From the NCBI RefSeq assembly GCF_016862955.1, contig NZ_BONY01000073.1, forward strand, positions 1 through 47,315: a stretch of 47,315 nucleotides of DNA. The letters run 5' to 3'. This DNA comes from Rhizocola hellebori (lineage in GTDB: Bacteria > Actinomycetota > Actinomycetes > Mycobacteriales > Micromonosporaceae). Of this stretch, positions 9,072-22,777 are shown in pieces (the stretch's first letter is position 1; the number at the start of each line of letters is the position of its first letter). The translations under genes were made by a program, and so were the position numbers. Below the pieces are notes generated by a model. That model did no database searches. It was not told the origin of the DNA and saw only the letters and a program-made list of their open reading frames with translations.

Positions 9072-12000
9072 CGGTCCATGCCTATCCGGAGCTGGGCCGC
9101 GGCAAGGCGTTGCCGCATCGTCAGGGCCACCACGGCCGCCATGGCCATGGCGAGAAAGAGCAACAGCAATGCGGTGCCGACCACCGGCGTCCACTGCAAA
9201 TGCAGGATCGGCTCCGGGATCGGCCGGGCGGCGGTGGGAGTGAGGATCACCAGCGGCGCCATGGTGGCGGCGACGCCTATCCCGACCGCGAGACCCACCA
9301 GCACCCCGAGACCGGCGAGGAATCCCTGCTCGATCACGAGCGCGCGGGCGAGCAGCCGCGGCGATGCGCCCAGCGTGTGCAACACGGCGAACTCGCCGGT
9401 GCGCCTGCGGGCGGTGGCCCGGACGTCGACCGCGATGCCCACCAACGCCAGCGCTATCGCGCCCAGCGCGGCGATGAACAGCGCCAGCCGGGCCCCGATT
9501 CCGTAGGGATCGTTGCCCGCCCGGTTCGCCAGCTCATAGCGGTCGTGCACCTCGACGTTGGGCAATACGTTGACCGCTGCGGCAACCGCATCGTGCTGAG
9601 CGGGATCGATCGCGATCCACCATTCCTGAACGCTCTGCACCTGGCTGTGACGGTGCAGGTAGACGTTGCTCAACGAGGGCAGATCGAGCAGCAGCGCGGC
9701 TTCGCCATCGGTGCCCGGAAGCGTTGGGGCGCTTCCCACGAACAGCACCGGGACGTCGGCTGCGCCCAGTCCCAGGCGGGCGGTGTCGCCCACCGACTTG
9801 TGCAACGCCTCGAGCGCCTTGGCGCTGGCGATCACCGGAACCGGTGCGGTGGCGTCGATCGGACGTCCCACCGCGAACTGGAAGCGCGGCGCGTCGCCGC
9901 GGAAGAACGCCCCGCGGTCCGGGGATTGGCGGTAGAGCGCCACCAGCCCGCCGCCGACGGCCTGGGGGTCGCGTTGCTCGTCGTCGCCACCGGTGACCGT
10001 GCGCCACTCGGTGTTCAGCGCGACCGGCTGCTCCCCGGCCGGCGACACCGCGGTGAGCTTGAGCAACTCCCAGGTGATCTGCTCGGTGGGGAAAGCGGCC
10101 CCGTCCACCACGAATCCGGCAAGCGACAGGTTAGCCGGCAGCATGTCCAGCTTCACCTGGAAGTCGGACGGGTTCCCAAACGGCTGGACGTCGGAAAGCC
10201 GTTGCCTGTACTGCCCGCCGCCCGAGTCCATGAAGATGGCGTTTGTGCTCACTGAACTCATCCGCGGGTTCGCTTCATTGGCACGATGCAAGGTGACGCG
10301 GATGGTGCCGCGCAGTTCGGTCACGCCCTGCGGCAGGGCGATGCTCGGTGCGCTGACCCGCTTGGCCGCCATGTCGTTGAGCAGCCGGCCGGAGTCACCG
10401 AGGTCTGGACGCAGCTTCACCAGGTCGACCGCCTGCTGCGCGTCAAAAGCCATGACCGTGGTCCGGGTCGACCGCTCGCCCAGCGCCAGCGAGGTCCGCC
10501 AGGCCGGGAGAACCGTTTGTATCCCGGCAATCTCGGCGATCGCCTTGGCTCTGCTGTTGGGCGCGAAGCCGGAGGTCTCGGTGAGGCGGATGTCAGCGCC
10601 GGCGGCGTGGTCGGCCTGATCCACCAGCGAGCGTTCGGCCGTCCCGGCCAGCGCCCAAGCCAGGGTGCTCACGGCCACCGAGAGCGCGAGCAGCAGGACC
10701 GGCCCCGCGTGTGGCCGCCTGCCCGCCTGCCACATCCCGAGCATGGTGGCGAACCACGAACGGCGATCGATGACCTTTTCGGCGAGCCGGGTCAGCGGCG
10801 GCAGCAGGCGAAGCGCCAGAACGGATCCCGCGAGCACACCGATCGGCGCGGCCGCCGCGAGCAGCGGATCTATCCCGAGCTGGCCGCCGACCCCGGCCAG
10901 CGGCGACGAGTACTGGCGCAGCTGGAACCAGGCGAGCACCGCGAAAGCGATGAGGGCCAGGTCGACACCGGCGCGCTGAACCGCGGTGGCCCGGCTGGGC
11001 CGGGAGCGGGCGGCGAGGTCTTCCACGTAGGTCGCTCCCCCGCGCAGCGCGGGGGCGAGCATGGCCAGCACGCACCCGACTCCCGCCGCGGCCGCCACCG
11101 CCCATGTCACCGCGTCCAGCGAGCCCTGGGGGTGCAGGTTGGCGTCGGCCAGTACGGAAAGCCGGTCGCTGCGGCTGAGTAACTGGGAGACCAGAAGCGG
11201 GGCAAGGACCGCGGCGGGGACGGCGATGAGCATCGCCTCGCGCGCGGCGAGCCCGGCGAGCTGACCACGAGCCGCACCGCGGGCCCGCAGCAGGGCCGTC
11301 TCCGGGCGCCTCTGTTCGGTCAGCAGACCGGCCAGCAGCAGCAGCGCGTATCCGCCGAGCACCACGATGAGCAGCAGCGGTGTCAGCAGGGCTGAGCGGC
11401 CCACCAGATCGGCACGCTTGAGCCTGTCTGTCAGCTGGTCCAGGGAGGTCACCGCCTGCCCGCTGGAGCCCATCTGCAGCGCCTGCGAGAGCTTGGCGGG
11501 CATGGTCTTGGCGGCGGCGCCGACCGAGAGCAGCTTGGCCAGATCGCCGCCGGCCAGCTGCGGCTCGATGACCCAGCCGGCGCTCCCGTTGCTCGCCCAC
11601 CCGGCGCTGAAGAAATCGGCTTGGTCGAAGACGAAGGGGCCGTAGGTCGCCCCGCCCGGGATCAGTCCCCGGCTCACCTCGGGGGTCAGCAGCCAGTACG
11701 GGTCATCGAGGCTCTGCGGGACGAAGACGCCGCTGACCACGACCTGGGCGACCTTTTCGGTTCGGCGGTCGAGGATCGGTACCACGCTGCCGCTGGCCAA
11801 CCCGAGGATCTTCGAGACCGGCTCGGCGATCACGACCTGGGTGGGGCTGGCTCCCGGCGTCGCCCAAGCGCCCGAAACCAGGCGCGCCTTCTCCGGCAAG
11901 CCTTCGAGGAACATGGCGCTGGCGAAGACGAGGCCATTCGAGTCGCCGATCGCGGCACCGGTCGGCCCCACGAGCTGGCGGCCGCTGGCGTAGCCGGCGC

Positions 12001-12277
12001 TGGACACCTCGACCCGCGCCCCGCCCATTCCGTCGGTGAACTGCCGGCGCAGCGCCGAGTCGGCATTCTTGAAGCCGTTGACGTCGGCGGCCGGCCCCTG
12101 CATGAGCACGGCTCGTTCCTGGGGCGGGGCCGCCGCGACCGCTGACTGCCCCCCGGCCACGATCACCGAGCGGTTGTAATCGGTGAGTCCGGCCAGCAAC
12201 ACGGTGGCAATCAAAGCGGCGGCCGCGGCCGCCGCTAGAAGACTCCGTGCGCTATTGGCGCGCCGCCAAACGAGCAT
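9068..12277 (-). CDS. FtsX-like ABC transporter permease (large, first gene of operon)
   Basis: A 1069-residue permease. An N-terminal hydrophobic segment (about 12-32) is followed by a long extracytoplasmic region, then FtsX-type membrane bundles in the middle (containing ETALLRARGAARGQ) and at the C-terminus (RTGEFAVLHTLGASPRLLARAL). It is the promoter-proximal gene of a leftward operon: permease, permease, ATPase, ATPase, with overlapping or near-overlapping junctions throughout. It is divergent from the 182-residue membrane-anchored protein across 135 bases. This family moves lipoproteins, peptides or signals across envelopes; nothing here fixes the cargo. Confidence 0.9.
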   Translation of the reverse strand: MLVWRRANSARSLLAAAAAAALIATVLLAGLTDYNRSVIVAGGQSAVAAAPPQERAVLMQGPAADVNGFKNADSALRRQFTDGMGGARVEVSSAGYASGRQLVGPTGAAIGDSNGLVFASAMFLEGLPEKARLVSGAWATPGASPTQVVIAEPVSKILGLASGSVVPILDRRTEKVAQVVVSGVFVPQSLDDPYWLLTPEVSRGLIPGGATYGPFVFDQADFFSAGWASNGSAGWVIEPQLAGGDLAKLLSVGAAAKTMPAKLSQALQMGSSGQAVTSLDQLTDRLKRADLVGRSALLTPLLLIVVLGGYALLLLAGLLTEQRRPETALLRARGAARGQLAGLAAREAMLIAVPAAVLAPLLVSQLLSRSDRLSVLADANLHPQGSLDAVTWAVAAAAGVGCVLAMLAPALRGGATYVEDLAARSRPSRATAVQRAGVDLALIAFAVLAWFQLRQYSSPLAGVGGQLGIDPLLAAAAPIGVLAGSVLALRLLPPLTRLAEKVIDRRSWFATMLGMWQAGRRPHAGPVLLLALSVAVSTLAWALAGTAERSLVDQADHAAGADIRLTETSGFAPNSRAKAIAEIAGIQTVLPAWRTSLALGERSTRTTVMAFDAQQAVDLVKLRPDLGDSGRLLNDMAAKRVSAPSIALPQGVTELRGTIRVTLHRANEANPRMSSVSTNAIFMDSGGGQYRQRLSDVQPFGNPSDFQVKLDMLPANLSLAGFVVDGAAFPTEQITWELLKLTAVSPAGEQPVALNTEWRTVTGGDDEQRDPQAVGGGLVALYRQSPDRGAFFRGDAPRFQFAVGRPIDATAPVPVIASAKALEALHKSVGDTARLGLGAADVPVLFVGSAPTLPGTDGEAALLLDLPSLSNVYLHRHSQVQSVQEWWIAIDPAQHDAVAAAVNVLPNVEVHDRYELANRAGNDPYGIGARLALFIAALGAIALALVGIAVDVRATARRRTGEFAVLHTLGASPRLLARALVIEQGFLAGLGVLVGLAVGIGVAATMAPLVILTPTAARPIPEPILHLQWTPVVGTALLLLFLAMAMAAVVALTMRQRLAAAQLRIGMDR

Positions 12278-12412
12278 GTCCGGAAGAGCGTTTTGCCCAC
12301 CCGTCTGGTTGGCATCATTTGATCACGATTTGGTGACGACGCCTGCTGGGCAACCGTAGGGCCTTGTCGATATGCCAGTAATGGCCGACTATGTCCCGCT
12401 ACCGTTTCAAGC

Positions 12413-12961
12413 ATGGTGGTCCATCGATGGTGGCGGAACCTGGCCGGCGCGTTGTCGGTGCTGGGCGCCCTGTTGATCGTCGTGTTTGGACTGCCCGCGC
12501 TCGATCGGGCGGTCCCGGTCAACCCTGACGCGGCGGCCGCGCAACGGCGCGAGGTCGCGGGCGGCGTCACCGTGGTGCCGCCCTCCGGCGCGCTCATCGC
12601 GAAGACGTCGAGATCCGGACCGCGTGAGGGGTCGATCCTGTTCCTGATCGGCCCGGCGCGCTTTGTCATGGCGGTGGCGCCCTTCAAGGGCGATCTGCCC
12701 ACCGCTTACAGCGGGTTGAAGACCAAGATTCAAAGCATGCGGGGGTACCAGGTGACCGCCGACGAGGCGCGGATCGTCACCAAGAGCGGCCTGCACGGGC
12801 TGACCGCAAGCTTCACCGCTCCGGGGCGCACCGGCCGCTTCGCCGTGTTTCTCGCCCCCGGCCTGGCCATCGAGGTGACCGTGACCGGTTCGGAAGCCGA
12901 TCTCGCGCAGGCGCTGCTGCGGATCGATGAAAGCATCGCGACCATCGCCTACGGGAATTAG
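12413..12961 (+). CDS. Membrane-anchored extracytoplasmic protein of unknown function
   Basis: A 182-residue protein with one N-terminal membrane segment (about 9-30, no lipobox and no clear signal peptidase site) and a soluble outward-facing domain of about 150 residues. The hydrophobic core LFLIGPARFVMAVAPFKG and the ending DESIATIAYGN show no family that I recognise. It ends two bases before the GTG of the PrsW-type protease gene, so the two are almost certainly co-transcribed; it could be a partner or substrate of that protease (inference). Confidence 0.75.
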   Translation: MVVHRWWRNLAGALSVLGALLIVVFGLPALDRAVPVNPDAAAAQRREVAGGVTVVPPSGALIAKTSRSGPREGSILFLIGPARFVMAVAPFKGDLPTAYSGLKTKIQSMRGYQVTADEARIVTKSGLHGLTASFTAPGRTGRFAVFLAPGLAIEVTVTGSEADLAQALLRIDESIATIAYGN

Positions 12962-12963
12962 CC

Positions 12964-14292
12964 GTGACCACCTCAGCTCCGGCCGGGGGCCGGCCATGGC
13001 GCTTTTCCGTGCGGCCCACACCACGGGCCACCCGGGCGCTCAGCTCTCTTCAGCTGCCCGCCTTCTGGATCCTTGCCGGGATCCTCTTCTTCAGCGGCAT
13101 GCGCCTGCTTGACTTGCTCAGCTCGCCGTTTGCCCGCTTTCCCGCGGCCACCACCACGGCGATCATCCTGTTCGCGCTCTACGCCGTGCCGTTCTGGTTG
13201 TTCATCGCCTCGATGGACTTCCTGGAACGCGAGCCGCCCCTGCTGATGGCCACCGCCTTCGCCTGGGGCGCGCTGGTGGCCACCACGACCGCGATGCCCG
13301 GCAACCGGGCCATGCTGGCGCTGTTGGCCAAGACGGTGTCACCGGACTATGCCGTGGCCTGGGGGCCGGCCGTGGTCAGCCCGATCATCGAGGAGCTGCT
13401 CAAGGCGCTCGGCCTGGTGATGATCGTCCTGGTGGCCCGCAAACAGATCAACAGCGTGCTCGACGGCATGGTCTACGGCGCCCTGATCGGCCTCGGCTTC
13501 CAGGTGGTGGAGAACGTCTTCTACGCGCTCAACGCGGTGGAGATGGCCAACTCCGGCGACAAGGTCGGCCCGGTGGTCGCCACCTTCTTCCTGCGCGGCT
13601 TCCTGGCCGGGCTCTGGAGCCACACCCTGTTCAGCGCCGTCGCCGGGGCCGGCATCGCCTGGTTCATCGTGCGGACGGAAAAGTCCTTGCTGATCCGATC
13701 ACTCGGGCTCGCGGTCGGGCTCTTCCTCGCCTGGGCGGTCCACTTCATCTGGAACTCGCCCCTGCTCGCGGACGGGCTGGGCCGGGGCGGCTGGGGTGTG
13801 CTGACCGGTCTGCTGCTCAAGGGGATCCCGGCGCTGGCCATGGTGATGGCCCTGCTCTGGGTGGCCCGCCACCGCGAGGCGAATTACTACATTTCCTATC
13901 TGGTACAGCTGCGAGATCCGAAGGTCGCCACCGAGCGCGAGCTGCACACACTCGGCCACGGCCACCTGCGCGCCGACGCGCGCCGGTACGCCAAGGACAG
14001 GGCGGGCAAACCCGGCAAGAAGGCTGTCCGCGGCCTGCAGATGGCCCAGGCCCACCTGGCCGTCGAGCTAAGCCGGGCCCCGTTTGGGCTGACCGCAGGT
14101 GACGCCGTGCTCCTACACGCCCGAGACGATGTGCTGATCCGGCGCTCACGGATGCTCAAACTCGGCCTCACCGAGGCCATCGCCTCACCGCTACGCCCAG
14201 CCGTGCCACGAGTGGTAGTGCTGGGAATCGGCGCCGCCCTTTTCCTATGCGGCCTCATCTGGTTCGGCATCTCATCGATGAACGCAGCTTGA
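12964..14292 (+). CDS. PrsW family intramembrane metalloprotease
   Basis: A 442-residue multi-pass membrane protein carrying the four PrsW-type motifs inside membrane helices: a Glu-Glu pair (SPIIEELLKALG), GLGFQVVENVFYAL, a His in GLWSHTLFSAVAG and a His in WAVHFIWN. PrsW cleaves anti-sigma factors within the membrane in Bacillus. About 130 C-terminal residues form a basic cytoplasmic segment followed by one final membrane helix, longer than the minimal family. GTG start directly follows the upstream membrane-anchored gene. Two tethered sigma factors lie at 37-40 kb, but no direct link is visible. Confidence 0.88.
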   Translation: MTTSAPAGGRPWRFSVRPTPRATRALSSLQLPAFWILAGILFFSGMRLLDLLSSPFARFPAATTTAIILFALYAVPFWLFIASMDFLEREPPLLMATAFAWGALVATTTAMPGNRAMLALLAKTVSPDYAVAWGPAVVSPIIEELLKALGLVMIVLVARKQINSVLDGMVYGALIGLGFQVVENVFYALNAVEMANSGDKVGPVVATFFLRGFLAGLWSHTLFSAVAGAGIAWFIVRTEKSLLIRSLGLAVGLFLAWAVHFIWNSPLLADGLGRGGWGVLTGLLLKGIPALAMVMALLWVARHREANYYISYLVQLRDPKVATERELHTLGHGHLRADARRYAKDRAGKPGKKAVRGLQMAQAHLAVELSRAPFGLTAGDAVLLHARDDVLIRRSRMLKLGLTEAIASPLRPAVPRVVVLGIGAALFLCGLIWFGISSMNAA

Positions 14293-14299
14293 ACAAGTT

Positions 14300-14331
14300 A
14301 CAGCCGCCCCGCCTGGGGGCGGAGCGGCTGT
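14300..14331. terminator. Bidirectional hairpin terminator
   Basis: Eight pairs (ACAGCCGC), a C/A mismatch, then CCGCC with a TGGG loop and the matching complement. It lies 8 bases after the PrsW stop and 17 bases beyond the end of the converging repeat-protein gene. No long T tract follows. Confidence 0.7.
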
Positions 14332-14347
14332 GGTGGGACAAGGGTTT

Positions 14348-14584
14348 TCAGTTGGGGGCGTGGCCGCCGTCGCCGCTGACGACCTCGTCGGGGTTGCCGT
14401 CCTGGTCGAGGTCGACCATGGTCACGTCAACCTTGCCGTCGCCGTCGGTGTCGAACTGGAACAGGTCGGCTTTGCCGTCCCCGTCCGTGTCGGAAACCCA
14501 GAGGTCGGCTTTGCCGTCGCGGTTGGTGTCGCCCACGATCAGGTCGGTGCGCTCGTCACCGCGGGTCTCCACGTTCTCGCCCAT
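14348..14584 (-). CDS. Small protein of four tandem 13-residue calcium-loop repeats
   Basis: A 78-residue acidic protein with four DxDxDGxxD loops starting at residues 19, 32, 45 and 58 (DTNRDGKAD, DTDGDGKAD, DTDGDGKVD, DLDQDGNPD), a 39-bp period at DNA level. Such loops are the calcium-binding unit of thrombospondin type 3, dockerin and EF-hand-like proteins. There is no signal peptide or membrane helix, so it is predicted cytoplasmic unless exported by another route. It starts 13 bases downstream of the stop of the permuted binding-protein gene, on the same strand, so it is likely co-transcribed. Calcium binding is inferred from the loops only. Confidence 0.75.
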   Translation of the reverse strand: MGENVETRGDERTDLIVGDTNRDGKADLWVSDTDGDGKADLFQFDTDGDGKVDVTMVDLDQDGNPDEVVSGDGGHAPN

Positions 14585-14597
14585 CGCGTCTCCTTGG

Positions 14598-15932
14598 TTA
14601 GTGTCGGATCTGTAGTTGCCCCGCTGCCAGAGCCTTAATCATCTCGGCAGACTCGGAGGTGCCGACGATCAGGACCCCGTCCGGCTTGTTGGCCACCACC
14701 TGCGTGGCGATCGTGGACAGCTGGTTGGGATCTTTCACCTTGTCGCCCTCGATGTCGAACTTCACCGTCGTGATCGAGGCGGCGTTCATGCCCGCGGCCA
14801 GCAGCTCCTTCTGGACGCCTTCGACGAGGCCAGTGCCGTAGGCGTCGTTCTTGCCGATCAACGTTACCTTGCGCACCCCGTCCCGCATGATCATGTCGGC
14901 AAGGGCTCTGGCTTGTAGAACGTCGGACGGGGCCGTCCGGAAATAGAGGCCCTTGTCGTCGATGGTGCTCAGCGAGGCCGCCGTGGCAGATGGGGAGATC
15001 ATGACCATTCCTGCGTTGATCACGTCACCCATCACGGCCGTGCTCACCCCGGAGCCACTCGTGCCGATCAGCACGTGAACGCCCTGAGATTTGTGGGTGG
15101 CGATCTGCGCCTTCGCAGTTGCCGCCGCCGCGCCGTCGGAGCCTTCGAACCACTTCACCGGCTGGCCGAGCACGCCGCCGGCCAGGGAGTTGATGTCCTT
15201 GAACGCGAGCCGGGCCCCGGCGAAGCGGGCCTGGCTGGTGACCGAGGTGGCGGTCGGGGCAGTCATGAGCAGACCGAAGACCAGGGGCGCGCCCGTCTTT
15301 GAGCCAGGAGTCCCCCTAGCCGGCTCCTGGGTGGCGACATTGGACTCGCTGCCCGCGCGAAGGTACTCGGTCTTGCCCTGATCGAGCTGATTGGTCGGTC
15401 CGAAGTGGACCGTGCCGTAGCTCGTCGTCGACGGCTCACCGGCCTGGGTGAATCCAGACCGGACGGTGATCCCGCGGTAGGCCACGTCCTGGCCGGTTCG
15501 GGCCTTGTCCATGCAGGCGGCGATGCTGGTGCACGGGTCGTTGCCGATGGTGACGCCCACCATCTGGGCGGCGATCGATTTTGGATCGGTTGTCCCGGCG
15601 ACCTGCGCCGCGAGTGCCGCAATCATGACAGCGTCATACGCCTCACCGGCGTAGTTGAAGTCGGGCATCTGCCTGCCCTCGCTGGCTTGCAGCTTCGCTT
15701 TGAAGTCGTCGCTGATCGGGGTCATCGGGCGAGTGCCCTTCATCCCAGCCAGCAGCCCAGGTTGCTTTTCGAACAAGGCCCCGAAGGGGTTGCTCATGTT
15801 TCCGTCGGCGCCATAGAGATAAGCGCCGGGATAGTTACCTTGAGATTCATCTGTAGTGGGTTCACCACATCCAGTGACTGCCGTGAGTAGAAAGACGCAG
15901 CTTACGAGCGCGACAGCGCGCGAAATTCGCAT
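14598..15932 (-). CDS. Branched-chain amino acid-type substrate-binding lipoprotein, apparently circularly permuted
   Basis: A 444-residue lipoprotein with signal peptide and lipobox LTAVTGC (Cys22). It contains both halves of a Leu/Ile/Val-type periplasmic binding protein in reversed order. Residues 33-194 match the usual C-terminal half (AYLYGADGN, LLAGMKGT, GEAYDAVMIAALAA, NDPCTSIAAC, YGTVHFG). After a linker (about 195-213), residues 214-444 match the usual N-terminal half (LVFGLLMTA, DINSLAGGVLGQPV, LIGTSGSGVSTAVM, ISPSATAASLS, YFRTAPSD, GKNDAYGTGLVEG, PDGVLIVGTSESAEMIKAL). In normal family members the protein starts at LVFGLL and AEMIKALAAG leads straight into YLYGADG. No permease or ATPase genes are adjacent, so it is an orphan. 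Lipoprotein and family are firm; permutation is read from motif order. Confidence 0.85.
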   Translation of the reverse strand: MRISRAVALVSCVFLLTAVTGCGEPTTDESQGNYPGAYLYGADGNMSNPFGALFEKQPGLLAGMKGTRPMTPISDDFKAKLQASEGRQMPDFNYAGEAYDAVMIAALAAQVAGTTDPKSIAAQMVGVTIGNDPCTSIAACMDKARTGQDVAYRGITVRSGFTQAGEPSTTSYGTVHFGPTNQLDQGKTEYLRAGSESNVATQEPARGTPGSKTGAPLVFGLLMTAPTATSVTSQARFAGARLAFKDINSLAGGVLGQPVKWFEGSDGAAAATAKAQIATHKSQGVHVLIGTSGSGVSTAVMGDVINAGMVMISPSATAASLSTIDDKGLYFRTAPSDVLQARALADMIMRDGVRKVTLIGKNDAYGTGLVEGVQKELLAAGMNAASITTVKFDIEGDKVKDPNQLSTIATQVVANKPDGVLIVGTSESAEMIKALAAGQLQIRH

Positions 15933-16024
15933 AGGGGTGCCTCCGTGGCCAGGCGTGCAAGAGGCACCTTAGCGCCGAAGGGCGGATTGAGGGAATTGTT
16001 GTGCGCGCCGGATAGGCTCCGAAC

Positions 16025-16414
16025 GTGGCATCAGAACCCGACCAGGCATTCGAAGACGCGGCGCTAGTGCTAGATCAAGCACTCGCCGGTGACAGTGCTG
16101 CGGTCGCGCACACCCTCGACTCTGTCGTGAAACGTGCAGGTGGCGAGGGTGCCTACCAGGTTGCCATCTGCTTGGCCGGGGCCATGGCGGGCGACGGTCT
16201 CCCGGTTGGCGGATGGAGCCTCGACTTTCCGGACATCGACGAAGCGGGTTATGACACGCGCTGGGTGGCTCGATTCGTCAGTGCTTATGTCAACCACGAT
16301 GAACCGACCGGTGAAGCGCTTTTCGGCGCGGCGATCGCCGACGGGAAGCTCCCCGAGTGCCTGATGACACTCGCTGGTTCCACCGCGGCCACGCTGCGTC
16401 ACCGCGACCGCTAG
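16025..16414 (+). CDS. Small acidic protein of unknown function
   Basis: A 129-residue soluble protein with GTG start, largely alpha-helical in composition (AFEDAALVLDQALAGDSAAVAHTLDSVV), with a central GGWSLDFPDIDEAGYDTRWVARF stretch. No catalytic motif, signal or membrane segment. Codon bias matches the neighbours, which supports a real gene. It is convergent with the next small gene, stops separated by 6 bases. No family recognised. Confidence 0.65.
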   Translation: MASEPDQAFEDAALVLDQALAGDSAAVAHTLDSVVKRAGGEGAYQVAICLAGAMAGDGLPVGGWSLDFPDIDEAGYDTRWVARFVSAYVNHDEPTGEALFGAAIADGKLPECLMTLAGSTAATLRHRDR

Positions 16415-16420
16415 GTCTGC

Positions 16421-16834
16421 TTACTCATTGTCCAAAAAGCTGTCGGCCATCTCGCGCGCCCACTTCGACACCTCGCGCAGCTTCGCGTCATCGCTCGCGT
16501 CGAGCTCGTCGAGGATGACCCGGGCGCGGTCGGTGTCCAGCGACATCACGTCGATGATCGTGGACTGCAGGGTGTCCTGGTCATCGCCGAGGTCGTAGGT
16601 GGAGACCTTCAGCAGGGCCGGCAGCGCCTCGATGCCCTGAACGGCGGCCAGCGCGTCGGCCAGGATGTCACGACCGTAGAAGTTCTGAGTCTTGAGAAAG
16701 TTCCACAGCGCCATCTTGAGCTCGGGCACCAGCGCCTGGTCGGCTTCGCTCAGCTCGGCCACCAGGTCGTAGGCGGGCGTGCTGTCATCTTCCGGATCGC
16801 CGATCTGGGCAAGCAGTGCTTCGACTTTGGTCAC
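16421..16834 (-). CDS. Small helical protein of unknown function
   Basis: A 137-residue acidic protein (MTKVEALLAQIGDPEDDSTPAYDLV...) made of short amphipathic helices with the feel of HEAT-type repeats (DILADALAAVQGIEALPALL, STIIDVMSLDTDRARVILDEL). GTG start at 16834. No signal peptide. I know of immunity-like and bacterial HEAT proteins of similar shape, but there is no toxin beside it, so no role is assigned. Confidence 0.65.
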   Translation of the reverse strand: MTKVEALLAQIGDPEDDSTPAYDLVAELSEADQALVPELKMALWNFLKTQNFYGRDILADALAAVQGIEALPALLKVSTYDLGDDQDTLQSTIIDVMSLDTDRARVILDELDASDDAKLREVSKWAREMADSFLDNE

Positions 16835-16886
16835 CGACGCAGAATAGTGGAGGAGGACGGGGCCACGTCCTCCTCCACTGGTAGAT

Positions 16887-21950
<5,064 letters not shown>

Positions 21951-21960
21951 CCAGGGATCA

Positions 21961-22066
21961 AGAAAATGCCCCGCACCAACGTTTCGGTTGGTCGGGGCGA
22001 CAGCCCCGGCGAAGAGGCTTTGTGGCCACGGGCGGGGTCGAACCGCCGACCTTCCGATTTTCAGTC
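21961..22066. repeat. 106-bp direct repeat, left copy: tRNA-Phe 3' fragment plus terminator (att-like)
   Basis: Identical over all 106 bases to 22848-22953. On the minus strand it consists of the 3' part of tRNA-Phe, from the anticodon loop to the acceptor end, then the spacer and the tRNA terminator hairpin (CCCCGACCAACC arm) with its T-run. The 5' half of the tRNA is absent here, so this is a tRNA fragment, the shape expected of one end of an element integrated into tRNA-Phe. Confidence 0.85.
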
Positions 22067-22133
22067 ACCAGCATTTCCACAGGTGGTCGCTCAGCAACCC
22101 ACCGTCGTGCGACATCTCGTGCGTCAAGCCGAC

Positions 22134-22472
22134 TCAAGCGATATTGAGATGAACATTGCCAATGCGCGCAACGATGTCGAGGTGCCCGCCGAGTCCGGCG
22201 ATGTAGGCGCGCAGCGTATCCAAGCTCGTGGCATTGCCATTCTCGATCTGGCTGATGCGGGCTTGAGTCAGGCCAGCAGCCTCGGCGAGTTCAACTTGGG
22301 TCAGGCCGAGCTGCTTTCGGATTTCGGCCAGCTGAGCGCCGCTGATAGAGGCCAGCATTTCCTCACGCATCCGCGCACGACGCTCCGTGCGTTCTTGAGT
22401 GTCCCAGGACGGATCTAGAGTGCGAGCCTGGGCTTTTACATCGCGCCAGCTAGAAGGCTTGTTGCTGCTCAT
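22134..22472 (-). CDS. higA: HigA-type XRE antitoxin
   Basis: A 112-residue protein whose C-terminal half is an XRE helix-turn-helix (AEIRKQLGLTQVELAEAAGLTQARISQIENG) followed by LDTLRAYIAGLGGHLDIVARIG, typical of the HigA antitoxins paired with Gp49/HigB-like toxins. The ATG shares one base with the TAA of the toxin gene and is preceded by GGAGGAAC. HigA neutralises the RelE-fold mRNA nuclease HigB and represses the operon. It is intact, whereas its toxin partner has lost its 5' end. Confidence 0.85.
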   Translation of the reverse strand: MSSNKPSSWRDVKAQARTLDPSWDTQERTERRARMREEMLASISGAQLAEIRKQLGLTQVELAEAAGLTQARISQIENGNATSLDTLRAYIAGLGGHLDIVARIGNVHLNIA

Positions 22473-22777
22473 TACTGTTCCTCCTTCAGGCTCGTGAGGT
22501 GGTCTTCAAAGCGTTGGTCAGCGATCGGGATTGATTTCTCGTACCAGGTCTTCCACTGGCCGGACTTGTCTCCCGCGATCAGAAGGATGGCCTCCCGTTG
22601 TGGGTCGAACGCGAACAGCATCCTGACCTCGGTCGCGCCGGACGAACCGGGTCTCAACTCCTTCATGTGGTGAAATTTGCTCGCGTGCACTCGGTCCACA
22701 AGCGGCCTTCCCAAGGCTGGTCCTTGTTCGGCTAGCAGGTCGACGGCCTCAGCTATAAGGTCGGCGCTGGTCGGGTC
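22472..22777 (-). pseudogene. higB: HigB-type (RelE/Gp49-like) toxin, 5'-truncated
   Basis: The reading frame encodes SADLIAEAVDLLAEQGPALG, then MKELRPGSS, VRMLFAFDPQREAILLIAGDK and WYEKSIPIADQRFEDHL, the core of phage Gp49-like HigB toxins. The usual 15-20 N-terminal residues before the first helix are missing. The frame is closed by a TGA at 22808-22810, and no ATG or GTG precedes the conserved region (only TTG 22714, inside it). I therefore call it truncated. The lost end lies towards the direct repeat at 22848, which fits a deletion or integration boundary. A short active form from TTG 22714 (80 residues) cannot be excluded. Confidence 0.7.

Noticed and set aside
8939-10255. Open frame of 438 codons opposite the FtsX-type permease
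   Set aside because: Antisense shadow without motifs; the permease frame shows membrane helices and FtsX signatures.
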